Assembly: GCA_049325055.1 (NCBI GenBank)
Contig: JBMOPB010000024.1
Span: forward strand, 124,001-188,000
Direction: 5' to 3'
Length of the DNA stretch: 64,000 nt
Origin: BRHc4a sp049325055
GTDB lineage: Bacteria; Bacillota; Desulfotomaculia; Desulfotomaculales; Desulfocucumaceae
Positions within the stretch are counted from its first letter, which is position 1, and every line of letters begins with the position of its first letter. A program made the translations under genes and the position numbers. The notes under the pieces are model-generated. The model searched no databases and was not told the origin of the DNA. It saw only the letters and a list, made by a program, of their open reading frames with translations. Positions 26,420 through 35,321 of this stretch are shown one piece after another.

Positions 26420-27187
26420 ATGTATCCGGTGATTTTTTATATAGGTGAACACCCGGTAAGATCCTGGGGAGTTATGGTAGCCCTGGGCATACTGGCCGGC
26501 TTGTGGCTGGCGGTTAGACTGGCCAAAAGGGAGAATATTGATCAGGAAAAAGTGATGGACTTTGTACTGTATGCCGTGTTGTCTGGTATTTTAGGCGCGC
26601 GGTTATGGGAAGTGATTTTCAGCTGGGAAAACTTTTCCTCAAGCCCCCTGGAGGCGTTAAAATTCTGGAGCGGGGGGTTATCAATTCAAGGGGCCGTGGT
26701 GGCCGGATTAATCACCTGTTTCTGGTTTGTTAAGAAAAATAATATTCCGTTCTGGAAATTCACAGACGTTCTGGCGCCGGGGTTAATACTGGGGCAGGGT
26801 ATCGGCAGGATAGGCTGCCTGCTGAATGGAGACGCATATGGTTTACCCACCAACCTGCCTATTGGTATAGTTTACCGGGAGGGAACCCTGGCATATACTG
26901 TCTACGGTTCTCAGCCATTGTTTCCCGCTGAGATTATTGAAGGTGCGGCAGACTTTGGGATACTTTTGGTTCTGTTAAGGATTATGAAGCGCAAGCCCTT
27001 TGACGGCATGGTTACTTTCTCTTACTTTTTGCTTTATTCAATAACCCGCTTCACGCTGGAATTCTGGCGGGCTGACAGCCTTACAGTGCTGGGAGGTCTG
27101 AAAGCGGCCCAGATCACTACTCTGGGGACGGCAATACTGGCTTTACTTTTTATTGTATATAAGTGGAGGAAGAATCCAGCCGCCTAA
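26420..27187 (+). CDS. lgt: Prolipoprotein diacylglyceryl transferase
   Basis: 255 residues from the ATG at 26420 (GGAGAGG upstream); the ATG at 26363 is too far from the conserved start. Seven membrane segments; signature GQGIGRIGCLLNGDAYG contains the conserved Arg of GRIG; SIQGAVVAG and FPAEIIEG also fit. It transfers diacylglycerol to the lipobox Cys, for instance of the lipoprotein at 17315. The start region is divergent from the riboswitch gene. Confidence 0.95.
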   Translation: MYPVIFYIGEHPVRSWGVMVALGILAGLWLAVRLAKRENIDQEKVMDFVLYAVLSGILGARLWEVIFSWENFSSSPLEALKFWSGGLSIQGAVVAGLITCFWFVKKNNIPFWKFTDVLAPGLILGQGIGRIGCLLNGDAYGLPTNLPIGIVYREGTLAYTVYGSQPLFPAEIIEGAADFGILLVLLRIMKRKPFDGMVTFSYFLLYSITRFTLEFWRADSLTVLGGLKAAQITTLGTAILALLFIVYKWRKNPAA

Positions 27188-27223
27188 AGGCCGACACAAA
27201 AGGCGGAATACTCACTTTATAAA

Positions 27224-27448
27224 GTGGCCGTTGTACTTGTTTTCAGCGGGCTATTGAATCTTGCCTCGTCGGTATTCATGTGGCTGGGCGCATTTAGAAT
27301 GTTAGGCGGATTCTATCACATTCTACATTTTTCCATTAATATAGCCGGGGTGTCTTTTCTTGTCTGGCTGTCGTTAGCCTTTTTGAATGATGAAAGGATA
27401 TATAGCAAAGGCAGCTCATTATTATCTGCCGCCAACCGTGACACCTAA
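27224..27448 (+). CDS. Small membrane protein, doubtful
   Basis: 74 residues, GTG start without a good ribosome site. Two hydrophobic stretches (AVVLVFSGLLNLASSVFMWLG and ILHFSINIAGVSFLVWLSLAF) suggest two membrane helices. It begins 34 bases after lgt and ends 8 bases before the RND gene on the other strand. No family recognised; it might be a decayed gene. Confidence 0.35.
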   Translation: MAVVLVFSGLLNLASSVFMWLGAFRMLGGFYHILHFSINIAGVSFLVWLSLAFLNDERIYSKGSSLLSAANRDT

Positions 27449-27455
27449 CCAGGGA

Positions 27456-30400
27456 TTATAAACTAGCTTCTTTTTGCCGGGAAGCCCCCGTCACAAAGTT
27501 GCAGACGTCGTCAAACAGAGAATATATCACCGGGATCAGCACCATTGTCAGAAGTGTTCCGGTTATAATCCCACCGATGACTGTTGTGGCCAGTGGAGAA
27601 AACCTCTCAGACCCAAGGGCCCACTCGGCGGCCAGGGGAAACATGCCGGCCACCTGTCCCAGAGCGGTCATCATGATGGGGCGGAACCTGATGCGCACCG
27701 ATTCGGTAATGGCGGTATTCCTGTCCATGCCGGAATCCCTGGCCTTGTTGATGTAGTCAACCAGCACAATACCATTTCTGACCACCGTTCCCACCAGCAG
27801 GATTACTCCAAGGAATACCGACAGCGATACCGCCTTGCCGGTTACCAGGAGGGAAAGGGCCACGCCGATGAAAACCATGGGTATGGTCAGCATTATGGTC
27901 ACCGGGTGCAGGAAGGACCGGAACTGGGCCACCAGCACCAGATACACGGCAATAATAGCCATGACCAGCGATTTGCCCAGATCCACGGCAGATTCTCCGA
28001 GGTCGGCGTTTTCTCCCACTATCTGAACGCTGTAGCCCTCAGGTATTTCCATGGCGTCCAGTTCCCTCTGTATGTCCTTTACCACGTGGCTGAAAGACCG
28101 GTCCCTGGTGTAGCCGTATATGTTCTGTGTTCTCTGAAGGTTTTCCCTGGTTACCACGTTGGGCCCCTTGCTTGTTTCCACTTTGGCCACGGCTCTCAGA
28201 GGTATATTGGCGCCGGTGGGAGTGGTGATGCTCACCGAGAGCAAGTCTTTTACCGTCTGCCGGTCCTGCTCCCTGTAGCGCACCGCTATATCGGTGTTTT
28301 TAGCGTTTATTACCTGCAGATCGGAGGCCTTCATGCCCTCCAGGCTGGCAAACACCTCCTTGGCCACGTTGGCCGGGTATAATCCCAGGCGGGTCGCCCT
28401 TTCCTCATCCACGATGACGTTGACCTCCGGAGTATTCAGTGACCAGCCTTTATAAACGTTTACCGCCCCGGGTATGAACTTTACCTTCTCCATAATCTGA
28501 TCCGCCAGGTGATCCGACAGCTCGCTGTCTTCGCCCGAGATCCTTATATCAATGGGTGCCACCGTGGTGGACTTGGCGGTGCCTCCGGACTCCTTAATCA
28601 CGAAGGTTTCTATGTTCGGTATCTTTTCAACTTCGGACCGCAGCCGGTCCTCGATTTCCCAGATGGTTTCCTTCCGCTCTTTCCTGGTGCTCAAGGTCAC
28701 CGAGATAAAAGCCTGGGAAACGCCCATGGCGCCGGTCTCACCAAGGTAGTGGCCGCCGGGCTCGTAGCCGATCCGGGTGCTGTAGGAAATAACGTTTTTC
28801 TCCTCATCCAGGAGCTTTTCCACATAGCCAACCACCTCAGAGGTTTTTTCCAGGGAGGTGCCGGGAAATGTCTGGATGGTTATAAAGAAGGTGCCGGCAT
28901 CAATCCTGGACAACACCTCCATACCTATAGCCCCCATCAGCCTTAAACTCACCACCAGAATTCCCACGGCAATCAATACCGTAATTAAACGCGCCTTCAT
29001 GGCCACAATCAAAAGCCGGACATAAAAGTTCCGCACTTTATCCACCCCAAGGGTAAAGGGGGAAATGGCCCGTTTTAAAATCCTCTCGCCCCGCTCCCAC
29101 CTTCTGGCGCCCAGGAGGAAGGTCAAGAGGGGAATGATGGTTAGGGAAACCAGTAGCGATGAGGATATGGCAAAGATCAGGGTCAAGGCCATGGGACCGA
29201 ATACCCGCCCGACAAACCCGCCGATAAAAAGAAGGGGGATCATCACGATGACAATGGTGGACGTGCCGGCAAGATTGGCCAGCATAATTTCGTTGGTTCC
29301 GTCGATGGCGGCGCTTTTGATGTCTTTGCCCAGTTCTTGGTGGTGCCTCATTATGTTTTCCACCACCACTATAGCGTCGTCCACCACGATGCCCACGCTC
29401 AAGATTATGGCCGACATGGTGATCAGGTTGAGGGACATTCCCGCCACCTTCATCAGCCCCAAAGTGCACAGCAGGGATAGGGGCATGGACAGGGCCACAA
29501 TGACCGACTCATTGAGAGCAACCAGGAAGAGAAGCACGATGAGGGCCGTTAAAATCAATGCATCCCTGGTGGTTTCGGCCATATTGCCCACCACCTGCTT
29601 GGTAAAGGTGGAATCGTCCTCGGCCACGGCAAAGGTTATGCCGGGATAATCCCTTTTAATCTCCTCCAGCTTGGCTTTTACCCTGTCCACCACCTCCACG
29701 GTGTTTGCATCATCCTTTTTGAACACCTGAATGCCAATGGACTGCTCTCCACTGAAACGGTATGCGCTTCTGTTCTCCATCGTGCCGTCCTGGATGGCGG
29801 CCACGTCCCTCAGGTAAACCGGTTTTCCTCCCCGGTTGTCGATAATCAGGTTGTTAAGCGCTGAGGGGTCCGCTCTTTCCTGGTTAAACCTTACCGTATA
29901 TTCACGGGTGCTATGTATCAGCTTACCTCCCGGGTCGGTAATGTTGGTGTTCTTTATGGCCCCTGCCACCCTTTCCAGGGGGACGTTGAGGGCCGAAAGC
30001 CTCGACCTGTCCAGCAGGACATTGACCTGCCGCTTGTTTCCGCCGATGACGTCCACCGCCGCCACGCCTTCTGTAAGCTGCAGCCTGTCCTTTATCTCGT
30101 TGTCGGCCAGTCTCCTTACTTTAACCAAATCTATATCCTTGCCGGAAAGGCCCAGGGTCAAAACCGGGCGATTGGCCGATCTGAACTTCATCACCTGGGG
30201 CTCGGCGATCCCCTGGGGCAGCTTTTTTCTTATCCTGGCTATGGCGTTTTGCACATCGACGGCCGCTTCGCCCACGTCTTTCGAGTACTCAAATTCCACC
30301 TTCACAATGGACAGCCCGTCCTGGGAAGAGGATTTGATATTCTTGGCCCCGGGGATGGTGACGAACTCTTCCTCCAGGATCTGACTCAAATTTTTATCCA

Positions 30401-30575
30401 CATCGGCCGGGGACGTCCCGGGATAGGCGGTGATTACATTGACCAGGGGCGGCGCCGTTTCGGGAAACAGCTCCTGCTTTATGTTGCCCTTGGCGTATAG
30501 GCCAAAGATGACAATGGCCAGCACCATGGCGAACACCGTATATTTATGTCCTATGGAAAACTCGGGCCAGTTCAC
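27456..30575 (-). CDS. RND efflux transporter (AcrB/HAE1-like)
   Basis: 1039 residues with the RND plan: two sets of six membrane helices and two large outside loops. Key stretches are YPGTSPADVDKNLSQILEE, VVDDAIVVVENIMRHHQELG (the intramembrane Asp pair of the proton relay), ESVRIRFRPIMMTALGQ and PLAAEWALG. It is a proton-driven exporter of drugs or other hydrophobic compounds. It overlaps its membrane-fusion partner by four bases. An outer membrane channel is not expected in a single-membrane organism. Confidence 0.94.
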   Translation of the reverse strand: MNWPEFSIGHKYTVFAMVLAIVIFGLYAKGNIKQELFPETAPPLVNVITAYPGTSPADVDKNLSQILEEEFVTIPGAKNIKSSSQDGLSIVKVEFEYSKDVGEAAVDVQNAIARIRKKLPQGIAEPQVMKFRSANRPVLTLGLSGKDIDLVKVRRLADNEIKDRLQLTEGVAAVDVIGGNKRQVNVLLDRSRLSALNVPLERVAGAIKNTNITDPGGKLIHSTREYTVRFNQERADPSALNNLIIDNRGGKPVYLRDVAAIQDGTMENRSAYRFSGEQSIGIQVFKKDDANTVEVVDRVKAKLEEIKRDYPGITFAVAEDDSTFTKQVVGNMAETTRDALILTALIVLLFLVALNESVIVALSMPLSLLCTLGLMKVAGMSLNLITMSAIILSVGIVVDDAIVVVENIMRHHQELGKDIKSAAIDGTNEIMLANLAGTSTIVIVMIPLLFIGGFVGRVFGPMALTLIFAISSSLLVSLTIIPLLTFLLGARRWERGERILKRAISPFTLGVDKVRNFYVRLLIVAMKARLITVLIAVGILVVSLRLMGAIGMEVLSRIDAGTFFITIQTFPGTSLEKTSEVVGYVEKLLDEEKNVISYSTRIGYEPGGHYLGETGAMGVSQAFISVTLSTRKERKETIWEIEDRLRSEVEKIPNIETFVIKESGGTAKSTTVAPIDIRISGEDSELSDHLADQIMEKVKFIPGAVNVYKGWSLNTPEVNVIVDEERATRLGLYPANVAKEVFASLEGMKASDLQVINAKNTDIAVRYREQDRQTVKDLLSVSITTPTGANIPLRAVAKVETSKGPNVVTRENLQRTQNIYGYTRDRSFSHVVKDIQRELDAMEIPEGYSVQIVGENADLGESAVDLGKSLVMAIIAVYLVLVAQFRSFLHPVTIMLTIPMVFIGVALSLLVTGKAVSLSVFLGVILLVGTVVRNGIVLVDYINKARDSGMDRNTAITESVRIRFRPIMMTALGQVAGMFPLAAEWALGSERFSPLATTVIGGIITGTLLTMVLIPVIYSLFDDVCNFVTGASRQKEASL

Positions 30576-31681
30576 TTATCTCCTCCCTCCTTTTTGAAAA
30601 CATACACCTCTTTGCCATCCCTCACCCCGGCCAGATCCGAGGCGATGATCTCTTCTCCTTCCGCCAGCCCGCCGGTGATTTCCACCATGGTGTCGTTTTT
30701 AATTCCCGTGGTCACATTCCTCCTTACGGCTTTGCCTTCCTTTACCACATATACATAGTGCCCGGCTTTATCTTCCATCATCGACCCGGCGGGAACTACC
30801 AGCGTTTTTTCCCTGCTTCCCAGTAAAAAAGCCACATTGACGCTGGTCCCGGGTTTCAGGATCGCCCCGGGCAGCAGGATTTCCACCATGGTGGTTCTTG
30901 TCTGGGGATCAGCAGATGGGTATATTTTCTCTACCCTGGACTTCAGGATCCCCGACAGGAGAGAGGACGAAAGTACCACCTCCATGCCTTCCCTAATCGC
31001 CGCCAAGTCGTTTTCCGTCACTTTTACCTGAGCCTTTAAACTGTTTGTATCGGACAGAATCAAAATCGGTTTCCCAGCCATGGCCATATCTCCGATCCGG
31101 CTCTGCAGAGAGCTGACTATTCCGTTAAAGGGGGCCTTTATGTACGCGCTATCCAGAGCTATTTCCAGTTCCCTCAGGGAAAACCGGGCCTCCTCCAGTT
31201 GGCTGGCGGCCACGTCGCGCTGCAGTTTGTACTGTAAATAGTTTAACTCGGAGGTGGCCTGGGCCTTGTATAGTTGCTCATATTTGGCAAGCTGCTGGTC
31301 TAGAAACTGAAAGTTTAACTCCGCGGTGCTTACCCGTTGTCGAAGGGTATTTATCTTGCCCGAGTATTCACTGTCATCTATTACACATAGAAGGTCTCCC
31401 TTTCTTACAACATCTCCTTCCTTGACCGGTAAACTGGTTATCCGGCCAATAATTTTGGACGAGATCACCGTGTCGTTGTTGGAAACCACCGTACCCGAGT
31501 AATTAATTGCTGCCGATATCGAGTCCGCCTTCACAGGGACCGTCTCAACCGGCACCTTGCTGACCCTTGGGGCCTGGTACGTATTCACCGGCTTGATCTT
31601 TTTTATCGCCGGACCTGACGCCACCAGCAAAACAACGGCTATGGTTAACAGTGTAAACATATTTCTTTTATTAAAAGCCAT
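30572..31681 (-). CDS. Efflux membrane-fusion (periplasmic adaptor) protein
   Basis: 369 residues. An N-terminal anchor (FTLLTIAVVLLVASGPA), a biotinyl-lipoyl-like half (VISSKIIGRITSLPVKEGDVVRKG), a coiled-coil hairpin at about 95-165, the second lipoyl half (YIKAPFNGIVSSLQSRIGDM) and a beta-barrel with TTMVEILLPGAILKPGTSVNV. It works with the RND pump at 27456. It lies 54 bases after tetR stop, and the gap holds a candidate operator. Confidence 0.93.
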   Translation of the reverse strand: MAFNKRNMFTLLTIAVVLLVASGPAIKKIKPVNTYQAPRVSKVPVETVPVKADSISAAINYSGTVVSNNDTVISSKIIGRITSLPVKEGDVVRKGDLLCVIDDSEYSGKINTLRQRVSTAELNFQFLDQQLAKYEQLYKAQATSELNYLQYKLQRDVAASQLEEARFSLRELEIALDSAYIKAPFNGIVSSLQSRIGDMAMAGKPILILSDTNSLKAQVKVTENDLAAIREGMEVVLSSSLLSGILKSRVEKIYPSADPQTRTTMVEILLPGAILKPGTSVNVAFLLGSREKTLVVPAGSMMEDKAGHYVYVVKEGKAVRRNVTTGIKNDTMVEITGGLAEGEEIIASDLAGVRDGKEVYVFKKEGGDK

Positions 31682-31702
31682 TTCGATCCCCCCTGCTTGG
31701 TT

Positions 31703-31719
31703 GTAAGTACTTACTTACC
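31703..31719 (-). promoter_or_regulatory. Candidate TetR operator before the efflux genes
   Basis: GTAAGTACTTAC is a perfect 12-base palindrome followed by TTAC. On the minus strand it reads GTAAGTAAGTACTTAC and shares GTAAGTAAGTA with the site in front of tetR. Confidence 0.6.
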
Positions 31720-31735
31720 ATATGGCATAAATATA

Positions 31736-32329
31736 TTACTCTGTCCTCAATGTTTTCACATAAAAATCAATAATCTTTTTTACTCTGTCAGCAAGGTCCC
31801 AGGCGTGGCCTGAAAGAGACCATTTAAAAACATTTACCTGTATTAGCCCCTGAAATGCCTCGGTGGCCAGTGCCGGGTCAATGTCTTTTCTGAAACTGCC
31901 CTTTTCAATTCCTTCAAGAATAATATCGTGAATAACCCTGCTGTACCCTTTTACCGTGGCAAGCAGTATCTCCCGCAGGCTCTCGTCGGACAGGTGAACC
32001 TGTTCCGAGAAAATTATTTTGGGGACGCCGGGATAGTTGCTGAAAAAATTAAATTTTGCCCTCAGAATTTTTTCCAATTTAGCCTCCGGGGGTAAATCCT
32101 CACCGGCCAAGCTACTTGCCATGGGCAGCAGAGTCCTTTTGATATGAAGAAGCACTTCCTGCAGAATCTCTGACTTTGTACTGAAATGTTTGAAAATAGC
32201 CCCTTCCGTAAGTCCCACCCGGCTGGCAATTTCAGCCGTGGTAAGGTTTCCAAAGCCCTTTTCCGAAACTATTTCTAAAGTGGCGTTTATTATTTGATTT
32301 CTCCTCTCTACGGAACTGAGACGTGCCAT
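31736..32329 (-). CDS. TetR-family regulator of the efflux operon
   Basis: 197 residues. N-terminal HTH: RRNQIINATLEIVSEKGFGN and TAEIASRVGLTEGAIFKHF. The C-terminal ligand domain is helical (ILRAKFNFFSNYPGVPKIIF). It is the first gene of the operon tetR-MFP-RND, and copies of one operator-like repeat stand both at its own promoter and after it, which suggests it represses itself and the pump until an inducer binds. Confidence 0.92.
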   Translation of the reverse strand: MARLSSVERRNQIINATLEIVSEKGFGNLTTAEIASRVGLTEGAIFKHFSTKSEILQEVLLHIKRTLLPMASSLAGEDLPPEAKLEKILRAKFNFFSNYPGVPKIIFSEQVHLSDESLREILLATVKGYSRVIHDIILEGIEKGSFRKDIDPALATEAFQGLIQVNVFKWSLSGHAWDLADRVKKIIDFYVKTLRTE

Positions 32330-32353
32330 AACCTCCCCCCCCTGGCAAGGAAC

Positions 32354-32392
32354 TACTTACTTACATTCTAGCATACAAATTATATTATGCAA
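32354..32392 (-). promoter_or_regulatory. tetR promoter with overlapping operator
   Basis: On the minus strand TTGCAT (32392-32387), a 16-base spacer and TAGAAT (32370-32365) form a sigma-A-like promoter; GTAAGTAAGTA (32364-32354) follows at once, where a bound repressor would block the start point. Confidence 0.65.
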
Positions 32393-32502
32393 CTTTTTTT
32401 GGTAGGTTCCAAAACACCTTGATTGCAGGCGTTTATAGAATCCCATTCAAAGTTGGATCATCTTCCGGTTGATTTATATTGTTAATGTGTTTACAATTAC
32501 AT

Positions 32503-32973
32503 ATGGGGGGTGAAATTATCAGGGATCCCGGAGAAGCCAACCGCTATCTTTCCATACGCACCGTCATTGCGCTGGCGTCGGCCTGCGATGCGCTGGAAGA
32601 CGTTATGGCCATGCATTTCGCCCGTTTCGGGCTGTCCAGGGCCAAGTTTGAAGCCCTCATACAGCTGCGCATGGCGGGTGACGGGGGTCTCACCCAGTCC
32701 GACCTGGGTAAAAAAATGATGGTTTCCAGGGCCAACATAACCGGGCTCATCGAGAGGATGGAAAGGGAGGGACTGGTGACCCGTAAGAGCGACCCCTCGG
32801 ATAAAAGGGCCTTTAGGGTCTTGCTGACCGACAGGTCGGCAGTGCTTATGGAGGCCTTTCTCCCGGTTCACGGTGACTACGTGCACCGCACCATGTCCGG
32901 CCTGAGCGCGGAGGAAAAGGAAACACTCATCAGCCTGCTTGAAAAGCTTAAAAAGGGACTGGAATCATTATAA
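32503..32973 (+). CDS. MarR-family regulator
   Basis: About 156 residues from the ATG at 32503; an earlier ATG at 32479 is in frame. Winged-helix MarR fold: LSRAKFEALIQLR, LTQSDLGKKMMVSRANITGLIERME (recognition helix) and the wing GLVTRKSDPSDKRAFRVLLT. It probably acts as a dimeric repressor. The next gene starts 13 bases on, so the two form an operon. The target is unknown. Confidence 0.9.
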   Translation: MGGEIIRDPGEANRYLSIRTVIALASACDALEDVMAMHFARFGLSRAKFEALIQLRMAGDGGLTQSDLGKKMMVSRANITGLIERMEREGLVTRKSDPSDKRAFRVLLTDRSAVLMEAFLPVHGDYVHRTMSGLSAEEKETLISLLEKLKKGLESL

Positions 32974-32986
32974 GGAGGACGACTAA

Positions 32987-33373
32987 ATGATTTGCGAACG
33001 GTGTAAGGAAATAATACCCGAGGGTGACGATGTATTCGATTTTTATGGCAAGAAACTGTGTGAGGACTGCTACATAGGGGCGGTCCAGCCCCCCAGGCCC
33101 TGCGACCCCACGGCGGTGGACAGCGCCAGGTCAACCAGGGCTATGATGGGGCACTCCGGAACTAACGGGCTGACCCCCATGCAGAAGAGGATCTATGATC
33201 TTATAAAGGAGCGGGGAAAGATTCCCCGGGAGGAGTTAATGAAGCACTTTGACCTTCCCCAGTGGGAAATGGAGAAGCAGTTCGCTGTCTTGCGCCACTG
33301 TGAGCTTATACGAGCATTCAAAGATGGCGCGGTTATTTACATAACCACCATGGAATCCGGGGAACCTGCTTAA
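32987..33373 (+). CDS. Zinc-ribbon plus winged-helix protein
   Basis: 128 residues, with AAGGAGG upstream of the ATG. The N-terminus has a LIM-like metal motif (MICERCKEI, then KLCEDCYIG). The C-terminal half, from about residue 62, looks like a winged helix (PMQKRIYDLIKERGKIPREELMKHF, then FAVLRHCELIRAFKDG). Together with MarR it may form a regulatory pair. I do not know a named family. Confidence 0.72.
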   Translation: MICERCKEIIPEGDDVFDFYGKKLCEDCYIGAVQPPRPCDPTAVDSARSTRAMMGHSGTNGLTPMQKRIYDLIKERGKIPREELMKHFDLPQWEMEKQFAVLRHCELIRAFKDGAVIYITTMESGEPA

Positions 33374-33395
33374 TCCCTGTATCCGTGAACAGAAA

Positions 33396-33553
33396 GAAAA
33401 AAAACTCCTGCATAGAGGAGTTCGGGGGCAGTGCCCGAGGGGGCTCGCCAGTGTCCGTTTTTTCGGATTAGCACTTGCTTTTTGGTGTCTGACTCATCAG
33501 TTCTCTTTAGCCGGAAACAATAAAGCCGCCGGTGACCGTTGATCAACGGCGGC
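33396..33553 (-). terminator. Two terminator-like hairpins
   Basis: At 33403-33422 AACTCCT/AGGAGTT is followed on the minus strand by eight T. At 33525-33553 GCCGCC/GGCGGC encloses the palindrome CCGTTGATCAACGG and is followed on the minus strand by TTTATT. They lie downstream of the decayed minus-strand genes and may be their old terminators. Confidence 0.55.
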
Positions 33554-33644
33554 TCCATGGTGATTTGTCAACAACCTCTATCCGCTTTTCACCACGGCCT
33601 CCCCGGTCAGCACCTTTTTTCAAAACTGATTGGTGCAGACCGTT

Positions 33645-33752
33645 TCACTCGGCCTCCATGCCTTCGGCGGCCGGTTTATCCAGTGTGTAGCGCACGTAAT
33701 ACTCCGAGTTGCTGTTCCTGCGCAGGCTGCCGCCTATGCCGATTACTTTCAT
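33645..33752 (-). pseudogene. Remnant of an NADPH-dependent FMN reductase (N-terminus only)
   Basis: 35 codons starting MKVIGIGGSLRRNSNSEYY, the flavodoxin-like start of FMN reductases (usual MKVLGISGSPRKNSNT), with a good AAGGAATGAAGG ribosome site, then a stop at 33645. Real enzymes have about 180-200 residues, so only the first strand and phosphate loop remain. It starts right at the end of the TetR remnant. Confidence 0.65.
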
Positions 33753-34130
33753 TTACCTTCATTCCTTTTTTCTTCGCGCGGAGCCAGTCCCTTGGTGATA
33801 AAATCGAAAACCGCACCGGTAAACTCAGCGGGAGGCATTTTGCCTTCCCACACCGGCCAGCGCATGGCCGTGAAGACGCTTATGCCCATAAGGCAATATG
33901 CCACCCCCTCGGCGTCCCTGATCAGCTTGTAGAGGTTCTTGTGCTTCAATGTAAACCTGTAAAAAGCCTTCAAGCCCGCCCGGGTACGGGTCAGCACCAG
34001 GTAAAGCGCTATTATGTCAGGAAGGCTATGGCAAAAGTCAGAAACCTGCCCATCCCGGCGTTAATCCCCCCCCAGGTGAAGGGTCAGGGAGCGGTAGGCG
34101 CTGTTGATGGCCCAGGGGTCGCCGGTCCAA
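33749..34130 (-). pseudogene. Remnant of a TetR regulator C-terminal domain
   Basis: The open part is 33749-33997 (82 codons) and reads FTLKHKNLYKLIRDAEGVAY, typical of the ligand domain of TetR proteins. Upstream in the same frame the reading continues LWTGDPWAINSAYRSLTLHLGGD, then TAA, then GQVSDFCHSLPDIIALYL, so one in-frame stop near a G8 run interrupts it. No HTH domain is visible upstream. A degraded gene is the simplest reading; a sequencing error in the G8 run would not restore the missing HTH. Confidence 0.55.
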
Positions 34131-34265
34131 AGTTTTTAAAAATTTTCACATTGACACTTTTTTACTCTGGCCGGACAGCATTTTTTTATCCGGCCGGATA
34201 TCACCTTCCCGGCAAAAGAGGATTTTTACAAAAAGCAGGGGGAAGAATATACCGGGGTGATTAAA

Positions 34266-35150
34266 ATGAGCGAGCAGGAAGTTTACGATATTGCCGTGGT
34301 GGGAGGCGGTCCGGCCGGGCTTTCGGCGGCAGTCAACGCATGGGTGCGCAGAAAAAAGGCGATAGTGTTCGGAGGTCACACGGGCAGGTCCAAGGTCAAT
34401 CTTTCGCCCAGGGTTGACAATTACCTTGGCTTTCCGGGCATTGGGGGGAATGATCTTTATGAAAGGTTTCACCGTCACGTGGAGGAGTTTAAAATACCGC
34501 TGGTGGCTGAAAAGGTGCAGAACATATATCCCATGGAGGGCGTTTTCACCCTGCAGCTAAAGGATACCGCCTACCAATGCAGGGCTGTAATTGTCACCGT
34601 GGGGGTGGCCGCCCAGAAAATACTTGACGGGGAAGAAGAGTACATAGGCAGGGGCGTAAGCTACTGCGCCACGTGCGACGGCCCCCTTTTCCAGGGCAAA
34701 ACGGTAACCGTCATAGACTACACCGGAGAGGGAGCCGAAGAGGCCCGCTTCATGGCGGACTTCTGCAGCAGTGTATATTACATGGCAATGACCAAATCGG
34801 TTCCGGAGTTTAAAAATACCAGGATTGAAGTTGTTGCCGGGGACCAGCCCGTTGAAATAACAGGCGACGGCACCGTGAAAGCCCTCAAAACCCGTAGCAG
34901 GGCCATCGAAACAGACGGCATTTTCATCTTCAGGGAAACCTCTCCCCCATCCGAACTTATCCCCGGCCTGGAAGTGGAGGGCGGGGCCATCAGGGTCAAC
35001 CGGAAGATGGAAACCAGCATCCGGGGGATATACGCCGCCGGCGACTGCACCGGAAAGCCTTACCAGGTGGCCAAATCTGTGGGAGAGGGACAGACCGCCG
35101 CCCTCAACGCGGTAAGCTTTATTGATTCTTTAGAAATTTCCGCCCCTTGA
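34266..35150 (+). CDS. Thioredoxin-reductase-like flavoprotein with poor NADPH motif
   Basis: 294 residues from the ATG at 34266 (GGGGTG upstream). The FAD site is VVGGGPAGLSAAVNA, the redox pair is CATC in SYCATCDGPLF, and the C-terminal FAD motif is GIYAAGDCTGKPYQVAKSVGEG. The NADPH-binding Rossmann segment, normally GGGDSAxEEA, reads DYTGEGAEEA, so NADPH may not be the donor. Flavoenzymes of this kind that take electrons from ferredoxin are known in clostridia. No thioredoxin gene is adjacent. Confidence 0.85.
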   Translation: MSEQEVYDIAVVGGGPAGLSAAVNAWVRRKKAIVFGGHTGRSKVNLSPRVDNYLGFPGIGGNDLYERFHRHVEEFKIPLVAEKVQNIYPMEGVFTLQLKDTAYQCRAVIVTVGVAAQKILDGEEEYIGRGVSYCATCDGPLFQGKTVTVIDYTGEGAEEARFMADFCSSVYYMAMTKSVPEFKNTRIEVVAGDQPVEITGDGTVKALKTRSRAIETDGIFIFRETSPPSELIPGLEVEGGAIRVNRKMETSIRGIYAAGDCTGKPYQVAKSVGEGQTAALNAVSFIDSLEISAP

Positions 35151-35174
35151 TTTATACGGGTACGGGTATATAAT
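35147..35174 (+). promoter_or_regulatory. Candidate promoter of the NuoEFG-like operon
   Basis: TTGATT (35147-35152), a 16-base spacer, TATAAT (35169-35174). The leader of about 140 bases before the first gene holds T-rich runs but no clear riboswitch. Confidence 0.5.
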
Positions 35175-35321
35175 AGTTGTGTGAGAAAAACACAGGGGCC
35201 GTTTTTTGCCGTTCCAGCCCTTTTTTTGGCGTTTCGCGACTAATTAAATAACCAAAGCCTGACTATTCGTGTTATACTGTTTTTAAATTACGCTAATACT
35301 TCAATGCGGGGAGAATGCCAA

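Noticed and set aside
34169..34195. GGCCGGA/TCCGGCC hairpin as terminator
   Set aside because: The T run lies inside the loop, no T tract follows on either strand, and no intact gene ends there.
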